A stretch of 12,913 bases of DNA from Actinomycetes bacterium (lineage in GTDB: Bacteria > Actinomycetota > Acidimicrobiia > Acidimicrobiales > Bog-793), in NCBI GenBank assembly GCA_021823365.1, contig JAKAOD010000028.1:1-12913 (forward strand). Direction: 5' to 3'. The notes under the pieces are model-generated. The model was not told where the DNA came from. It did not search any database and saw only the letters and a program-made list of their open reading frames with translations. A program made the translations under genes and the position numbers. The number at the start of each line of letters is the position of its first letter. Within the stretch, counting starts at the first letter, position 1. Below, piece after piece: positions 1-6,943 of this stretch.

Positions 1-131
1 CGATCTAGCGGCGCCGGGGGGGTCGGCGCGGGTGGCCCGTCGTGCTCGAGACGCTGGTGCACGGCACCTCGGCGGCACCGGTATGGTGAGCCGAGGCGGA
101 CCCGCTACGCGGTGGGGACAGGATCGGGGAG
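1..131. other. Leader region upstream of arc, no supported gene
   Basis: I find no convincing coding region here. The only long open frame overlapping it is a minus-strand shadow of the arc coiled-coil sequence. In the arc frame there is a stop at 87-89 and no usable start between it and 132, so the region is best read as the arc promoter and leader. An upstream gene might end inside the first bases, since a TAG lies at 6-8, but this cannot be judged from the window. Confidence 0.5.
82..87 (+). promoter_or_regulatory. Possible -10 box (TATGGT) for arc
   Basis: TATGGT fits the actinobacterial TANNNT -10 pattern and would place a transcription start near 94, giving a short leader before the GTG at 132. 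No clear -35 element is visible at the usual distance. This is weaker than the boxes in front of dop and pafA because it lies about 44 bases from the start codon. Confidence 0.25.
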
Positions 132-1901
132 GTGGTTCCGACGCCTGATCGAGCACACGAGGAAGGCGGCGAGTCCCGCGTCGAGATCGAGGCGCTGCGC
201 GCCAGGCTCGAGACGGCCAACGAGGAGGTGCACGCCCTCAGGCGGCGCCTCCAGGAGAGCCCCGGGCGCGTCCAGGCGCTCGAGGAGCGGCTGCTCGAGT
301 CCAAGGGCCAGCTCGCCCACGCGGTCTCCCAGAACGAGAAGCTGACCTTCACCCTCCAGCAGGCGAAGGAGCAGCTCGCCGCGCTGCGCGAGGAGGTGGA
401 GAAGCTCACGCAGCCACCGGCCGCCTACGGCACCTACCTCGGGACCAACGACGACGACACCGTCGACGTCTTCTCGGGAGGCCGCAAGATGCGCGTGTCG
501 GTCCACCCCGACATCGACCTGGACACCCTGTCGAGGGGCGACGAGGTCGTGCTGAACGAGTCGCTGAACGTGGTGCTCGCGCGTCCCGGCGAGCTGGCGG
601 GGGAGGTCGTCACCCTGAAGGAGGTGCTCGATCCCGGCCACCGGGTGGCGGTGTTCGTCCGTGCGGACGAAGAGCGGGTCGTCGAGCTCTCGGACGCGAT
701 GGCCGGCATCCGACTCCGTGCCGGGGACGCGCTGCTGATGGACTCGCGCAGCCAGCTCGTCATCGAGAAGCTCCCGCGCCCCGAGGTCGAAGAGCTCGTC
801 TTGGAAGAGGTGCCGGACATCACCTACGCGGACGTCGGCGGTCTCGACGCCCAGATCGAGGCGATCACCGACGCGGTCGAGCTTCCCTACCTCCACCGGT
901 CGCTCTTCGGGGCGTACCGCCTGCCGGCGCCCAAGGGAATCCTCCTGTACGGACCGCCGGGATGCGGCAAGACCCTGATCGCGAAGGCCGTGGCCAACTC
1001 GCTCGCGAAGAAGGTCGCCGAGGCGACCGGCAACGCCAACGTGCGCAGCTACTTCCTCAACATCAAGGGCCCCGAGCTGCTCAACAAGTATGTCGGGGAG
1101 ACCGAGCGCCAGATCCGTCTCGTCTTCCAGCGCGCGCGCGAGAAGGCCGAAGAGGGCGTGCCGGTCATCGTCTTCTTCGACGAGATGGACTCCCTGTTCC
1201 GCACGCGCGGGACCGGGATCAGCTCGGACATGGAGTCGACGATCGTCCCCCAGCTCCTCGCGGAGATCGACGGCGTCGAGGCTCTGCGCGACGTCATCGT
1301 GATCGGCGCGTCCAACCGCGAGGACCTGATCGACCCCGCGATCCTCCGGCCTGGACGCCTCGACGTGAAGATCAAGATCGAGCGGCCCGACTCGGAGGCG
1401 GCCACCCAGATCTTCGCCAGGTACCTCCGGGCCGACCTTCCCCTCGACGCCGGAGAGGTGGAGCGGATCGGCGGCGGCGACCCCGAGAAGGCCGCGAGAT
1501 CGATGATCGAGGCGACGGTCGCCGAGATGTACCGCGCCGACGACGCCAACCGCTTCCTCGAGGTCACCTACCAGAACGGCGACAAGGAGCTCCTGTACTA
1601 CCGCGACTTCGCCTCCGGAGCGATGATCGAGAACATCGTCCGACGGGCGAAGAAGCTGGCCATCAAGCGCGAGATCGCGGGGGAGGGCACCGGCATCCGC
1701 ACCTCGGACCTCGTCGAGTCGATCCGCCAGGAGTACAAGGAGAACGAGGACCTCCCGAACACGACCAACCCCGACGACTGGGCACGGATCTCGGGGAAGA
1801 AGGGCGAGCGGATCGTCTACGTCCGGACCCTCATGAGCGAAGACCGGGACGGCAGGGGGGGCCGGGCGATCGAGCGGGTGGGCACCGGCCAGTACCTGTG
1901 A
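132..1901 (+). CDS. arc: Proteasomal AAA ATPase ARC/Mpa (Pup receptor and unfoldase)
   Basis: This 589-residue protein is the hexameric ring ATPase that recognises Pup-tagged proteins, unfolds them and feeds them into the 20S proteasome. An N-terminal coiled coil (about residues 15-95) is the Pup-binding element. A beta-rich OB-fold region (about 97-225) follows, then the AAA module: Walker A GPPGCGKT at 274-281, a KYVG pore loop near 319-322, Walker B ending in FFDE at 348-351, sensor Asn395, and the second region of homology with Arg406 and Arg409. The C-terminus is GQYL, the proteasome-docking motif with a penultimate Tyr, so it should gate the PrcA ring. The GTG at 132 is the only usable start after the in-frame stop at 87-89, although the purine-rich stretch GGGGAG at 126-131 is too close to be a normal ribosome-binding site. 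Oddly, the last ten codons are duplicated just downstream. Family identity is near certain; the exact start is less so. Confidence 0.96.
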   Translation: MVPTPDRAHEEGGESRVEIEALRARLETANEEVHALRRRLQESPGRVQALEERLLESKGQLAHAVSQNEKLTFTLQQAKEQLAALREEVEKLTQPPAAYGTYLGTNDDDTVDVFSGGRKMRVSVHPDIDLDTLSRGDEVVLNESLNVVLARPGELAGEVVTLKEVLDPGHRVAVFVRADEERVVELSDAMAGIRLRAGDALLMDSRSQLVIEKLPRPEVEELVLEEVPDITYADVGGLDAQIEAITDAVELPYLHRSLFGAYRLPAPKGILLYGPPGCGKTLIAKAVANSLAKKVAEATGNANVRSYFLNIKGPELLNKYVGETERQIRLVFQRAREKAEEGVPVIVFFDEMDSLFRTRGTGISSDMESTIVPQLLAEIDGVEALRDVIVIGASNREDLIDPAILRPGRLDVKIKIERPDSEAATQIFARYLRADLPLDAGEVERIGGGDPEKAARSMIEATVAEMYRADDANRFLEVTYQNGDKELLYYRDFASGAMIENIVRRAKKLAIKREIAGEGTGIRTSDLVESIRQEYKENEDLPNTTNPDDWARISGKKGERIVYVRTLMSEDRDGRGGRAIERVGTGQYL

Positions 1902-1940
1902 GCGAACCCAGAGCGGGTGGGCACCGGCCAGTACCTGTGA
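1872..1940 (+). repeat. Direct repeat of the arc 3' end (two exact 30-base copies)
   Basis: Copy 1 (1872-1901) is the last nine arc codons plus the TGA. Copy 2 (1911-1940) is identical over all 30 bases, and identity stops sharply on both sides. The offset is 39 bases, exactly 13 codons, so copy 2 lies in the arc frame. It would encode ERVGTGQYL again, followed by its own TGA. The nine-base spacer encodes Ala-Asn-Pro. The second copy lies outside any assigned gene and immediately upstream of dop. Confidence 0.95.
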
Positions 1941-1972
1941 TCCACCCCAGCACCGCTGAAGTGGCGAGCAGG

Positions 1973-1978
1973 TAGGGT
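1973..1978 (+). promoter_or_regulatory. Likely leaderless-type -10 box (TAGGGT) for dop
   Basis: TAGGGT matches TANNNT and ends six bases before the dop GTG at 1985, the spacing expected when transcription begins at the first base of the start codon. No Shine-Dalgarno sequence of useful quality lies between it and the start, which supports a leaderless transcript. I see no good -35 element. The same arrangement precedes pafA. Confidence 0.5.
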
Positions 1979-1984
1979 CGCACC

Positions 1985-3475
1985 GTGGCCATCCCCAAGG
2001 TCTGCGGGATCGAGACCGAGTACGGCATCCACGCCCCGGGCGGCGACGGAAACCCGATCGCGGCGTCGTCCGTCCTCGTGAATGCGTACGCGACCGAGGC
2101 GGAGCGGCGCACCGACTGGGACTTCGAAGACGAGACACCGGCCAACGACGCGCGAGGCTTCACGCGTGAAGGGTCGCTCGCCCCCGTCGTCGAGACCCAT
2201 CTCGCCAACACCGTCCTCACGAACGGGGCGCGCTACTACGTCGACCACGCCCACCCCGAGTACTCGTCGCCCGAGTGCGCCGATCCGCTCAGCTGCGTCC
2301 TCTACGACAAAGCCGGCGAGGAGGTGCTCCGCCGCTCGATGCGCGCAGCCGCCCACGTCTACCCGAACGCGCCCGCAGCCGTGGTCTACAAGAACAACTC
2401 CGACGGCAAGGGCAACTCCTACGGCTGCCACGAGAACTACCTCATGGACCGCGCCGTTCCCTTCGCGAAGGTCGCGGCCGCGATCGTCCCGCACTTCGTC
2501 ACCCGGCAGATCTTCACCGGCGCAGGCAAGGTCGGGGCGGAGACTGCCGCGCTCGACAGGTCGGCGGTCACCTTCCAGATCTCCCAGCGGGCGGAGTTCT
2601 TCGAGGAGGTCATCGGCCTCGAGACCACGCTCAAGCGTCCGATCGTGAACACCCGGGACGAGCCACACGCCGACCCGCGGCGGTTCCGCCGGCTCCACGT
2701 GATCGTGGGCGACGCCAACCTCGCGGAGGTGGCCACCTTCTTGAAGGTCGGCACGACGGCGCTCGTCCTCGCCATGGTCGAAGACGACGTCTCGCCGCCG
2801 CGCGACCTCACCCCTGCAGACCCCGTCAGGTCCCTGCACCAGGTGTCGACGGACCTCACCCTCGCCCGCCCCTTCACGCTGTCGGACGGCTCGACCGCCA
2901 CCGCCCTCGCGGTGCAATGGGAGCTGTACACGGCCGCCAAGAAGTACGCCGACCACCACGGGCTCGAGGTGCTCGGCAGCGACGAGGTGGGGGAGCAGGT
3001 CCTCCAGCGATGGGAGGCGGTCCTCCACGGGCTCGAGCAGGACCCCTCCACGCTGGCCCGGCAGCTCGACTGGGTGGCCAAGCACCGGATCGTCGAGGCC
3101 TACCGCGAGCGCCACGGTTGTGAGTGGGGGGACAGCCGGCTCGCCGCCCTGGACCTCCAGTACCACGACCTGCGGCCCTCGCGTTCGCTCTACGCCCGCC
3201 TGGGCATGGAGCGGCTGGTCGACGACGAGGCCGTCGCGTCCGCGGTGACAACGCCGCCGGCCGACACGCGGGCGTGGTTCCGTGGTCAGTGCCTCGCCCG
3301 GTGGCCCGAGGCCGTCGTGACCGCCAACTGGGACTCGCTCGTGTTCGACCTGGGCACCGACCCGCTCCGGCGCGTCCCTATGATGGACCCCCTCAGGGGG
3401 ACCGCGGCTCACACCGCGGCGCTCCTGGAGGCGAGCGCGAGTCCCGCGCAGCTGCTGGAACGGCTGAGCGCGTGA
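1985..3475 (+). CDS. dop: Dop, deamidase of Pup and depupylase
   Basis: Dop converts the C-terminal Gln of Pup to Glu, making it usable by PafA, and also removes Pup from tagged proteins. The 496-residue product belongs to the glutamine-synthetase-like Dop/PafA fold. The N-terminal GIETEYGI (8-15) supplies the metal and nucleotide-binding Glu residues, and VDHAHPEYSSPEC (86-98) carries the Dop-type catalytic Asp at 87. [17 protein letters not shown] follows near 137-153. The HAHPEYS wording and the extra segment at about 30-70, which corresponds to the Dop loop and is absent from the second paralogue (pafA), distinguish it from the ligase. It starts with GTG at 1985 right after a TANNNT box. 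Dop sits between the unfoldase gene and the pup-prcB-prcA block, the standard actinobacterial position. The encoded Pup ends in Gln, so this enzyme is needed for pupylation. Confidence 0.96.
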   Translation: MAIPKVCGIETEYGIHAPGGDGNPIAASSVLVNAYATEAERRTDWDFEDETPANDARGFTREGSLAPVVETHLANTVLTNGARYYVDHAHPEYSSPECADPLSCVLYDKAGEEVLRRSMRAAAHVYPNAPAAVVYKNNSDGKGNSYGCHENYLMDRAVPFAKVAAAIVPHFVTRQIFTGAGKVGAETAALDRSAVTFQISQRAEFFEEVIGLETTLKRPIVNTRDEPHADPRRFRRLHVIVGDANLAEVATFLKVGTTALVLAMVEDDVSPPRDLTPADPVRSLHQVSTDLTLARPFTLSDGSTATALAVQWELYTAAKKYADHHGLEVLGSDEVGEQVLQRWEAVLHGLEQDPSTLARQLDWVAKHRIVEAYRERHGCEWGDSRLAALDLQYHDLRPSRSLYARLGMERLVDDEAVASAVTTPPADTRAWFRGQCLARWPEAVVTANWDSLVFDLGTDPLRRVPMMDPLRGTAAHTAALLEASASPAQLLERLSA

Positions 3476-3497
3476 CTCCCGAGGATGTTTCGGCGCA

Positions 3498-3529
3498 ATG
3501 ACACCCGCAGCGTCTGCAGCCGGGATAAG
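3498..3529 (+). promoter_or_regulatory. Weak candidate promoter upstream of pup
   Basis: In the 82-base gap between dop and pup, ATGACA (3498-3503) resembles a -35 element and GATAAG (3524-3529) resembles a -10 element, but the 20-base spacer is longer than ideal. The gap is large compared with the pup-prcB and prcB-prcA junctions, so a separate promoter for the pup-prcB-prcA block is reasonable. This particular site is a guess. Confidence 0.25.
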
Positions 3530-3543
3530 ACATTGAGGTGCAC

Positions 3544-3549
3544 GAGGTG
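3544..3549 (+). promoter_or_regulatory. Ribosome-binding site for pup (GAGGTG)
   Basis: GAGGTG, complementary to the 16S rRNA tail, lies eight bases before the pup ATG at 3558. This supports that start and contrasts with the dop and pafA starts, which have no such site. Confidence 0.6.
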
Positions 3550-3557
3550 ACGACCTG

Positions 3558-3755
3558 ATGGCTGAGCGGGAGTTGAAGCGCAAGAGCGCGCCGGCTCGCA
3601 CCGAGACCGAGGTGATCGAGGAGGCGCCGGCCGCGTCCGAGCGCGGCGAGAAGATCAAGGCGGAGCTCGACGACCTGATGGACGAGATCGACGAGGTCCT
3701 CGAGGACAACGCCGAGGAGTTCGTCCGCAACTACGTCCAGAAGGGCGGGCAGTAG
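3558..3755 (+). CDS. pup: Pup, prokaryotic ubiquitin-like protein
   Basis: Pup is the small, largely disordered tag attached through its C-terminal residue to substrate lysines, marking them for the proteasome. The 65-residue product is of normal size. It has a charged N-terminal segment, an acidic helical region (about 31-56, including DDLMDEIDEVLEDNAEEF) that binds the ARC coiled coils, and the hallmark C-terminus YVQKGGQ. The terminal residue is Gln rather than Glu, so activation by Dop is required. ATG at 3558 is preceded by GAGGTG at 3544-3549. prcB begins six bases after its TAG stop, so the two are almost certainly co-transcribed. Confidence 0.97.
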   Translation: MAERELKRKSAPARTETEVIEEAPAASERGEKIKAELDDLMDEIDEVLEDNAEEFVRNYVQKGGQ

Positions 3756-3761
3756 CACCAG

Positions 3762-4586
3762 GTGGCGCTCCCGCTCTTCCCACCGACCGAAGACCCCGGA
3801 CCGGACTTCTCCAGGCTCCTGCGGGGCAGCGGCGTCTCCGCCGCGCCGCAGGCGGGGGACCTCGCGCTGTCGGTGCGCCACGCCACCACCGTCGTCGCGC
3901 TGCGCTTCGCGAACGGGATCGTGATGGCCGGTGACCGGCGCGCGACGGAGGGCCACGCCATCGCGCACCGTGCCATGGAGAAGGTCTTCCCGGCCGACCG
4001 CTTCTCGGCGGTCGCGATCGCTGGCGCCGCCGGGTTCGCCGTCGAGATGGTCCGCCTCTTCCAGACCCAGCTCGAGCACTACGAGAAGGTCGAGGGCGTG
4101 ACGCTCAGCCTCGAGGGGAAGGCGAACCAGCTCGCCCAGATGGTCCGCCAGCAGCTGCCGCTCGCGATGCAGGGCCTCGCGGTCGTCCCGCTGTTCGCCG
4201 GCTACGACACCGGGAGGGGCGCCGGGCGGATCTTCAGCTACGACGTGACCGGCGGCCACTACGAGGAGGCGGACTACCAGGCGACCGGCTCGGGGGGCCG
4301 GGACGCGCGCACGACGGTCAAGCTCGGGTTCCGCGAGGGCCTGTCGCGAGCCGAGGCCGTCGAGCTCGCCATCCAGGCGCTCTACGAGGCGGCGGACGAG
4401 GACTCGGGGACCGGTGGGCCCGACGTCGTCCGCGGCATCTACCCGACGGTCGCGGTCGTGACCGCCGAGGGGTACACGGAGGTGCCCGAGGAAGAGGTTG
4501 CCGACCGCTTCCGGGCCCTCATCGACCGGAAGCGGATCGAGCGCGACGCGGCCGGGAGCGTGCCGGGCGGAGGTGAGCCGGCATGA
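3762..4586 (+). CDS. prcB: 20S proteasome beta subunit PrcB (catalytic)
   Basis: PrcB forms the two inner heptameric rings with the proteolytic sites. The 274-residue precursor has a 41-residue propeptide, and cleavage before Thr42 in RHATTVVAL would expose the N-terminal nucleophile. The rest of the active site is at the expected spacing: Asp58 in MAGDRRAT equals mature Asp17, and Lys74 in AMEKVF equals mature Lys33. The subunit should therefore be active. The GTG at 3762, six bases after the pup stop, gives a propeptide of plausible length; the ribosome-binding site there is weak, perhaps reflecting coupling to pup. Its stop overlaps the prcA start by four bases (ATGA), a typical translationally coupled pair that would help keep alpha and beta subunits balanced. 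Confidence 0.97.
   Translation: MALPLFPPTEDPGPDFSRLLRGSGVSAAPQAGDLALSVRHATTVVALRFANGIVMAGDRRATEGHAIAHRAMEKVFPADRFSAVAIAGAAGFAVEMVRLFQTQLEHYEKVEGVTLSLEGKANQLAQMVRQQLPLAMQGLAVVPLFAGYDTGRGAGRIFSYDVTGGHYEEADYQATGSGGRDARTTVKLGFREGLSRAEAVELAIQALYEAADEDSGTGGPDVVRGIYPTVAVVTAEGYTEVPEEEVADRFRALIDRKRIERDAAGSVPGGGEPA
4569..4576 (+). promoter_or_regulatory. Strong ribosome-binding site for prcA (GGAGGTGA)
   Basis: GGAGGTGA is an eight-base match to the anti-Shine-Dalgarno sequence, lying within the end of prcB six bases before ATG 4583. It is 12 bases from the alternative ATG at 4589, so it favours 4583. It is the best such site I saw in the window. Confidence 0.8.
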
Positions 4587-5392
4587 CGATGCCGTTCTAC
4601 GTCGCGCCGGAGCAGGTGATGAAGGACCGGGCCGAGTACGCCCAGAAGGGCATCGCCCGCGGACGCTCGCTCATCGCCACCGTCTTCGCCGAGGGCGTCC
4701 TCATCGTGGCCGAGAACCCCTCGCGCTCGCTCCACAAGATCAGCGAGATCTACGACCGCATCGCGTTCGCCGGGGTCGGCAAGTACAACGAGTACGACCA
4801 GCTGCGCGTCGCCGGCGTGCGGCACGCAGACACGAAGGGCTTCGCCTTCAGCCGCGAGGACGTCGACGCGCGCTCCCTCGCCAACTTGTACGCCCAGTAC
4901 CTGGGGAACGTCTTCACCCACGAGATGAAGCCGCTCGAGGTGGAGATCCTCGTCGCCGAGCTCGGGACGAACGGCAAGCCCGACCAGCTCTACCACATCG
5001 CCTACGAGGGCACGATCACCGACGAGGACCGCTATGCGGTGCTGGGAGGCGACGCGGAGACCATCTCCGAGCGGGTCGGCGCCGACTGGCGCGGCGACCG
5101 CGACCGCGCCGAGGCCGTCCGCGCGGCGGTCCGGGCGCTCGCCGGGCCGGAGCGGACCCTCGGACCTGGTGACCTCGAGGTGGCGGTCCTCAGCCGGGCG
5201 AACGGCCGGCGCACCTTCCGCAGGGTCACCGACGGCGAGCTCACCGAGATCCTCTCTGGGAGCTCCGCTGCGCCGGAGGACGCGGCCCAGACGTCACGGG
5301 CGACCCGCAGCGGTCGCACCACCCGGTCGGCGGGCGGCGGCACCGGGGGGGACGCCGCCCGCGACCGGGACGCAGCGCAGCCGCCGGGCTGA
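4583..5392 (+). CDS. prcA: 20S proteasome alpha subunit PrcA
   Basis: PrcA forms the outer heptameric rings that gate entry to the chamber and receive the C-terminal GQYL of the ATPase. The 269-residue product begins [20 protein letters not shown], close to known actinobacterial alpha subunits, then has [26 protein letters not shown] and ANLYAQYLG, all family hallmarks. It lacks the catalytic Thr arrangement, as alpha subunits do. The last 40 or so residues (from about 228) are rich in Arg, Gly, Ala, Asp and Ser and look disordered. ATG 4583 overlaps the prcB stop and has a strong ribosome-binding site at 4569-4576; ATG 4589 is a minor alternative. The end of the gene is involved in a 36-base direct repeat, so the present C-terminus may be a recent product of duplication. 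Confidence 0.96.
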   Translation: MTMPFYVAPEQVMKDRAEYAQKGIARGRSLIATVFAEGVLIVAENPSRSLHKISEIYDRIAFAGVGKYNEYDQLRVAGVRHADTKGFAFSREDVDARSLANLYAQYLGNVFTHEMKPLEVEILVAELGTNGKPDQLYHIAYEGTITDEDRYAVLGGDAETISERVGADWRGDRDRAEAVRAAVRALAGPERTLGPGDLEVAVLSRANGRRTFRRVTDGELTEILSGSSAAPEDAAQTSRATRSGRTTRSAGGGTGGDAARDRDAAQPPG

Positions 5393-5426
5393 CGCCGCCC
5401 AAGACCGGGACGCAGCGCAGCCGCCG
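5351..5426 (+). repeat. Direct repeat at the prcA 3' end (two 36-base copies)
   Basis: Copy 1 (5351-5386) encodes [12 protein letters not shown] near the PrcA C-terminus. Copy 2 (5391-5426) begins within the prcA stop codon and differs only at two adjacent bases (5401-5402, AA instead of GC). The spacer is four bases and the offset is 40, so copy 2 is one base out of the prcA frame. Read in the frame of copy 1's codons, it encodes [12 protein letters not shown]. Copy 2 lies in the gap before pafA. Confidence 0.93.
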
Positions 5427-5455
5427 CATGCGCCTTGGGCCGGGTTGCCCGGCAC

Positions 5456-5461
5456 TACCGT
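5456..5461 (+). promoter_or_regulatory. Likely leaderless-type -10 box (TACCGT) for pafA
   Basis: TACCGT fits TANNNT and ends six bases before GTG 5468, the same geometry as at dop. A poor -35 match, TTGGGC, lies at 5435-5440 with a 15-base spacer. No Shine-Dalgarno site precedes the GTG. The box supports 5468 over the longer in-frame TTG start at 5435. Confidence 0.5.
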
Positions 5462-5467
5462 GGCTGC

Positions 5468-6826
5468 GTGGAGCGACGGATCTTCGGGCTCGAGAACGAG
5501 TACGGGGTGACCTTCACCCTGCGCGGCCAGCGACGGCTCAGCCCGGACGAGGTGGCCCGCTACCTCTTCCGCCGCGTGGTGAGCTGGGGCCGCTCGTCGA
5601 ACGTCTTCTTGGAGAACGGCGCGCGGCTGTACCTCGACGTCGGCAGCCACCCGGAGTACGCGACGCCCGAGTGCGACCGCGTCGGTGACCTCGTGGTGCA
5701 CGACAAGGCCGGGGAGTGGATCCTCTCCCAGCTCGTGGCCGGCGCGCAGGCCCGGCTGCGCGAGGAGGGGATCCGCGGCGACGTCTACCTCTTCAAGAAC
5801 AACACCGATTCCGCCGGCAACTCCTACGGCTGCCACGAGAACTACCTCACGGAGCGCAACGACGACTTCAACCGGTACACCGAGGTGCTCATTCCCTTCC
5901 TCGTGAGCCGGCAGATCTACGCGGGCGCGGGCAAGGTCCTCCAGACGGCGCGCGGCGCTGTCTACTGCATCAGCCAGCGGGCGGAGCACATCTGGGAGGG
6001 AGTGTCGTCCGCCACCACGCGCAGCCGCCCCATCATCAACACCCGCGACGAGCCTCACGCCGACGCCGAGCGCTACCGCCGCTTGCACGTCATCGTCGGC
6101 GACTCGAACATGAGCGAGTACGCAACGTTCCTCAAGATCGGCGCGACGAGCATCCTGCTCGCCATGCTGGAGGACACCGGCACGGTGCTGCGCGACCTCA
6201 CGCTCGAGAACCCGATCCGGGCCATCCGCGAGATCAGCCACGACATCACCTGCGAGCGCAGGGTCCGGCTGGCCAACGGCCGGGAGATGCGGGCGCTCGA
6301 CATCCAGATGGAGTACCTGGAGCGGGCGCTGCGGTTCCGGGACCGCCACGGTCTCGGCCCCGAAGAGGAGCGGGCCCTCGAGATGTGGCAGCACTGCCTG
6401 AAGGGCCTCGAGTCCGACCCGCTCTCCTTGTGGCGGGAGTGCGACTGGGTCGCGAAGTTCCGCCTCATCGACCAGGTCCGCCGTCGGCACGGCCTCCCGC
6501 TCTCCCACCCGAAGGCCGCGCTCGTCGACCTCATGTACCACGACGTGGACCGCAGCAGGGGGCTCTTCTACAAGCTCCAGGCGCGCGACCAGGTGGACCG
6601 CACCTGCGCGGACGCAGACATCGCGGCGGCGATGACCGAGCCCCCGCAGACGACGAGAGCTCGGTTGCGGGGCGCGTTCGTGCGTCGAGCGAAGGAGCGC
6701 CGGCGCGACTTCACCGTCGACTGGGTCCATCTCAAGCTGAACGACCAGGCGCAGAGAACGGTGCTGCTGAAGGACCCGTTCCGCTCGCACGACGATCGGG
6801 TGGAGCGTCTGATCGCGTCGCTGTGA
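5468..6826 (+). CDS. pafA: PafA, Pup-protein ligase
   Basis: PafA uses ATP to phosphorylate the C-terminal Glu of deamidated Pup and joins it to substrate lysine side chains. From GTG 5468 the product is 452 residues, the usual PafA size, and begins [16 protein letters not shown], aligning with the N-terminus of known PafA proteins. An in-frame TTG at 5435 would add 11 residues that do not look conserved. The catalytic Asp is residue 57 in [16 protein letters not shown], with Glu9 and Glu11 in the N-terminal metal and nucleotide motif. [17 protein letters not shown] and [28 protein letters not shown] motifs are shared with Dop, but the Dop loop is missing and the DVGSHPEY wording is that of the ligase. 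It lies 75 bases after prcA in the same reading frame, with only the prcA TGA between them. Confidence 0.95.
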   Translation: MERRIFGLENEYGVTFTLRGQRRLSPDEVARYLFRRVVSWGRSSNVFLENGARLYLDVGSHPEYATPECDRVGDLVVHDKAGEWILSQLVAGAQARLREEGIRGDVYLFKNNTDSAGNSYGCHENYLTERNDDFNRYTEVLIPFLVSRQIYAGAGKVLQTARGAVYCISQRAEHIWEGVSSATTRSRPIINTRDEPHADAERYRRLHVIVGDSNMSEYATFLKIGATSILLAMLEDTGTVLRDLTLENPIRAIREISHDITCERRVRLANGREMRALDIQMEYLERALRFRDRHGLGPEEERALEMWQHCLKGLESDPLSLWRECDWVAKFRLIDQVRRRHGLPLSHPKAALVDLMYHDVDRSRGLFYKLQARDQVDRTCADADIAAAMTEPPQTTRARLRGAFVRRAKERRRDFTVDWVHLKLNDQAQRTVLLKDPFRSHDDRVERLIASL

Positions 6827-6857
6827 TGCGCGTGCGTGGGACGCCGCGCGCACCGAT

Positions 6858-6897
6858 CGCCGGGCTGCCTCCGGCTGCGGGGGCGCCGTCCCCGGCG
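6858..6897 (+). other. GC-rich inverted repeat in the pafA-lepB gap
   Basis: CGCCGGG (6858-6864) and CCCGGCG (6891-6897) are exact reverse complements around a 26-base G- and C-rich loop that could pair further internally. It lies 31 bases after the pafA stop and before the proposed lepB promoter, a sensible place for a terminator. There is no following T-run, and such repeats arise easily in GC-rich DNA, so function is uncertain. Confidence 0.25.
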
Positions 6898-6928
6898 GGG
6901 CTGACTGCACCCTCTCGGGGGCAGCCTG

Positions 6929-6934
6929 TAGCCT
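6929..6934 (+). promoter_or_regulatory. Candidate -10 box (TAGCCT) for lepB
   Basis: TAGCCT ends nine bases before GTG 6944, which would give a leader of only about two or three bases. The surrounding sequence CCTGTAGNNTCGG is shared with the box in front of the Tat gene at 7696, and the gap to the start is also nine bases there. There is no Shine-Dalgarno site. Confidence 0.45.
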
Positions 6935-6943
6935 CGGTAGCCC

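Noticed and set aside
1899..1901. TGA as a recoded sense codon in this organism
   Set aside because: Most genes here (dop, prcB, prcA, pafA, lepB, tatC, the helicase and the ThyX-like gene) end in TGA at the expected protein lengths, so TGA is a normal stop; any readthrough at arc would be partial.
3388..3400. CCCCC-TCA-GGGGG hairpin near the dop 3' end, resembling a terminator
   Set aside because: It lies inside the dop coding region about 75 bases before the stop, encodes the conserved-looking DPLRGT, has a minimal loop and is not followed by a T-run.
3507..3517. GCAG-CGT-CTGC palindrome between dop and pup as an operator
   Set aside because: Four-base arms are expected by chance in DNA of this composition and no second copy is seen at the other promoters.
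1817..3730. Minus-strand open frame of 637 codons opposite dop and pup
   Set aside because: It is a shadow of dop and pup, which have catalytic motifs on the plus strand.
5435..5467. Longer PafA beginning at TTG 5435
   Set aside because: It would add 11 residues not seen in PafA proteins, and the GTG at 5468 gives the conserved N-terminus with a well-placed TANNNT box.
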